NCBI GenBank assembly: GCA_947594335.1
Contig: CANQEC010000115.1
Coordinates: 1-7,445, forward strand
Direction: 5' to 3'
DNA from: an uncultured Lachnospiraceae bacterium
GTDB lineage: Bacteria; Bacillota; Clostridia; Lachnospirales; Lachnospiraceae
Length of the DNA stretch: 7,445 nt
Part shown: positions 6,292 through 7,445 of the stretch, piece by piece
How positions within the stretch are numbered: position 1 is the stretch's first letter
Layout: every line of letters starts with the position of its first letter
Position numbers and translations under genes: made by a program
The notes under the pieces: model-generated
The model's database searches: none
Seen by the model: only the letters and a program-made list of their open reading frames with translations
What the model was told of the DNA's origin: nothing

Positions 6292-6325
6292 ATATCAGAC
6301 ATAGAAATCATCCCCTGTCTGATAT
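6292..6325 (-). repeat. Perfect 10-bp inverted repeat around the DppF-like stop codon
   Basis: ATATCAGACA (6292-6301) and TGTCTGATAT (6316-6325) are perfect complements with a 14-nt loop that contains the TGA stop (6308-6310). There is no U-tract, so it is more likely an mRNA 3'-end stem-loop than a terminator. Confidence 0.55.
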
Positions 6326-7276
6326 GTATAAATGACATGCCACCTGGTGCTCCGGCCCCAGATCCGTAAGCGGCGCTCTCTGCTTTTTGCAGATCTCCAT
6401 ACAGTGCTCGCAGCGGTCCTGGAACGGACATCCCGGCGGCACGTCAAGCGGACTTGGCGCCTCGCTCTCGATGCTCTCGATCTTTTTGGAAAAATCCATA
6501 TTAATATCAAAAATTGCGCCCAGGAGCGCCTGAGTGTAGGGATGCTTCGCCTCCCCGATCGCCTCTCCCGGCAGAACTTCCACAATATTCCCCAGGTACA
6601 TGACCGCGATCTGATGAGCGAACGACTGAATCAGCCCCAGATCATGCGCGATGAATCCGATGGAAATATTCTTTTTCTTCTGCAGATCCACGATCAGCTC
6701 GATGATCGTCTTCTGGACGGAAACGTCAAGTGCGCAGGTCGCTTCGTCCATCACAATGATCTCCGGCTCCAGCGCGATCGCCCGTGCAATCGCGATTCGC
6801 TGCCTCTGCCCGCCGCTCATGTTATGCGGATAGCGGTCGGCAAAATCGCCCGGAAGATCCACCATCTCAAGATATTTGCGGGCAACCGCGTCCTTCTCGC
6901 TCTTTTTGATGCGCTTGAAATTCAGAAGCGGCTCGCAGATGATGTCGCGGATCTTCATCTTAGGATTAAAGGACGCGCCCGGATCCTGGAATACCATCTG
7001 GATGTTCTGGCGGTTCTGACGCAGCTCTTCTCCTTTTAATTTTGTGATGTCTCTGCCACGATAGATGATCTCTCCTTCTGTCGGGGTATCCAGCGACACC
7101 AGAAAGCGCATAAAGGTACTCTTTCCGCAGCCGGACTCTCCGACAAGCCCCAGCGTCTTTCCTTTATACATTTTCAGATTGATATCGTTGCACGCAGTCA
7201 GCACGCGGTTGTTGGAAGCCGGGAACTTACGTGTCACATGTTTCGCTTCCAGGATCAGTTCTTTCTCATTCGACAT
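6308..7276 (-). CDS. Oligopeptide/dipeptide ABC transporter ATP-binding protein (DppF/OppF family)
   Basis: A 322-residue cytosolic ATPase of a peptide/nickel-type importer; it would pair with the upstream ATPase to drive two permeases. Motifs in order: Walker A GESGCGKST (46-54), Q-loop VFQDP (Q97), ABC signature MSGGQRQR (153-160), Walker B IIVMDEAT (173-180, D177 and E178), LDVSVQ D-loop region, and H-loop H211 in IAHDLG. The C-terminal oligopeptide-transporter module is present: HPYTQALLGAI (245-255) and the cysteine pattern C283-x5-C289-x6-C296 plus C314 (ACH), with an extra C292. DEAT replaces the more usual DEP after the catalytic Glu. The frame is open for 11 codons upstream, but ATG 7276 has GGGAGG at 7285-7290 with an 8-nt gap, so I chose it. 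It overlaps the preceding gene by 11 nt, which implies translational coupling. Confidence 0.95.
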   Translation of the reverse strand: MSNEKELILEAKHVTRKFPASNNRVLTACNDINLKMYKGKTLGLVGESGCGKSTFMRFLVSLDTPTEGEIIYRGRDITKLKGEELRQNRQNIQMVFQDPGASFNPKMKIRDIICEPLLNFKRIKKSEKDAVARKYLEMVDLPGDFADRYPHNMSGGQRQRIAIARAIALEPEIIVMDEATCALDVSVQKTIIELIVDLQKKKNISIGFIAHDLGLIQSFAHQIAVMYLGNIVEVLPGEAIGEAKHPYTQALLGAIFDINMDFSKKIESIESEAPSPLDVPPGCPFQDRCEHCMEICKKQRAPLTDLGPEHQVACHLYISDRG

Positions 7277-7445
7277 AGCGCACACCTCCCACCGACGGAA
7301 CCGCGTCAAGCAGCTTCTTTGTATATGGATTCTCCGACTGATGCAGCATATGCTCCCGGTCGCCCTCGTCCTCTGTCTGGCCCATCTTCATGACCACAAT
7401 ATAATCCGACATATAGGCTGCAACGCCCAGGTTATGCGTGACCAC
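7266..7445 (-). CDS. ABC transporter ATP-binding protein, C-terminal end (DppD/OppD type, partial)
   Basis: Only the last 59 codons are in the window, from the H-loop onward: VVTHNLGVAAYMSDYIVVMK, where H4 is the switch His and Asn replaces the common Asp after it. NPYTKKLLDAVP (39-50) matches the HPYTxxLLxAIP segment of peptide-importer ATPases. The protein stops nine residues later, so it lacks the long cysteine-containing C-terminal module that its partner gene keeps. The stop codon lies inside the start region of the DppF-like gene (11-nt overlap), as is normal for paired ATPases. Permeases are probably further upstream, outside the window. Confidence 0.88.
   Translation of the reverse strand: MVTHNLGVAAYMSDYIVVMKMGQTEDEGDREHMLHQSENPYTKKLLDAVPSVGGVRYVE

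Noticed and set aside
6231..6302. A 23-codon minus-strand frame (begins MSDIRSAKVL) just after the DppF-like gene
   Set aside because: Weak ribosome site. It overlaps the inverted repeat and the tandem repeat, so its sequence is better explained by the repeat-like spacer.
1..7445. CRISPR array, tRNA genes, insertion sequence or phage features
   Set aside because: No regularly spaced repeats, no cloverleaf with a TTCRA arm, and no transposase or integrase reading frame was found on either strand.

Overview
The window looks like a chromosomal segment of an anaerobic gut Firmicute, most likely a Lachnospiraceae-type Clostridia. This rests on moderate G+C coding sequence, strong GGAGG ribosome sites, sigma-A-like promoters, and the gene families present: a clostridial-style Amt, an AAA-ATPase/PD-(D/E)XK gene, and an Opp/Dpp transporter beside a type 1 binding protein. 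No species assignment is possible from sequence reading alone. There are six protein genes, two of them cut by the window edges. I see no tRNA, rRNA, CRISPR array or insertion sequence.

Left part (1-1570, minus strand): an ammonium transporter gene (amt), still open at the left edge and carrying a tail beyond the normal Amt C-terminus. It has a leader of about 200 nt after a good sigma-A-type promoter (-35 at 1564-1569, -10 at 1542-1547). The leader starts almost at once with a 16-bp hairpin followed by a U-tract, i.e. an attenuator-like terminator. Two more hairpins follow, and a 17-nt sequence is repeated near-exactly at the start of the first and third. This leader is the best candidate for an undescribed element here.

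Centre (1571-3713, plus strand): an AT-rich divergent spacer, a promoter at 1738-1766, and a lone 573-residue AAA-ATPase-like protein with a C-terminal PD-(D/E)XK nuclease-like domain. It ends in a short spacer with an 11-bp inverted repeat that probably terminates transcription between convergent genes.

Right part (3779-7445, minus strand, read from right to left): the end of a DppD/OppD-type ATPase, a DppF/OppF-type ATPase overlapping it by 11 nt, a 190-nt spacer packed with inverted repeats and an 18-bp tandem repeat, a secreted type 1 periplasmic-binding-fold protein, strong stem-loops, and a zinc-dependent deacylase of the succinylglutamate desuccinylase/aspartoacylase family. Gene order suggests one transport-and-processing operon: the ATPases would drive uptake of a peptide-like or acylated amino-acid substrate, and the deacylase would cleave it in the cytoplasm. 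The permeases and any classical SBP_bac_5 protein would lie beyond the right edge. Two things do not fit a textbook Opp/Dpp operon: the binding protein is of the sugar/LacI-like fold, and the deacylase lacks the arginine of the family's usual DLNR motif.
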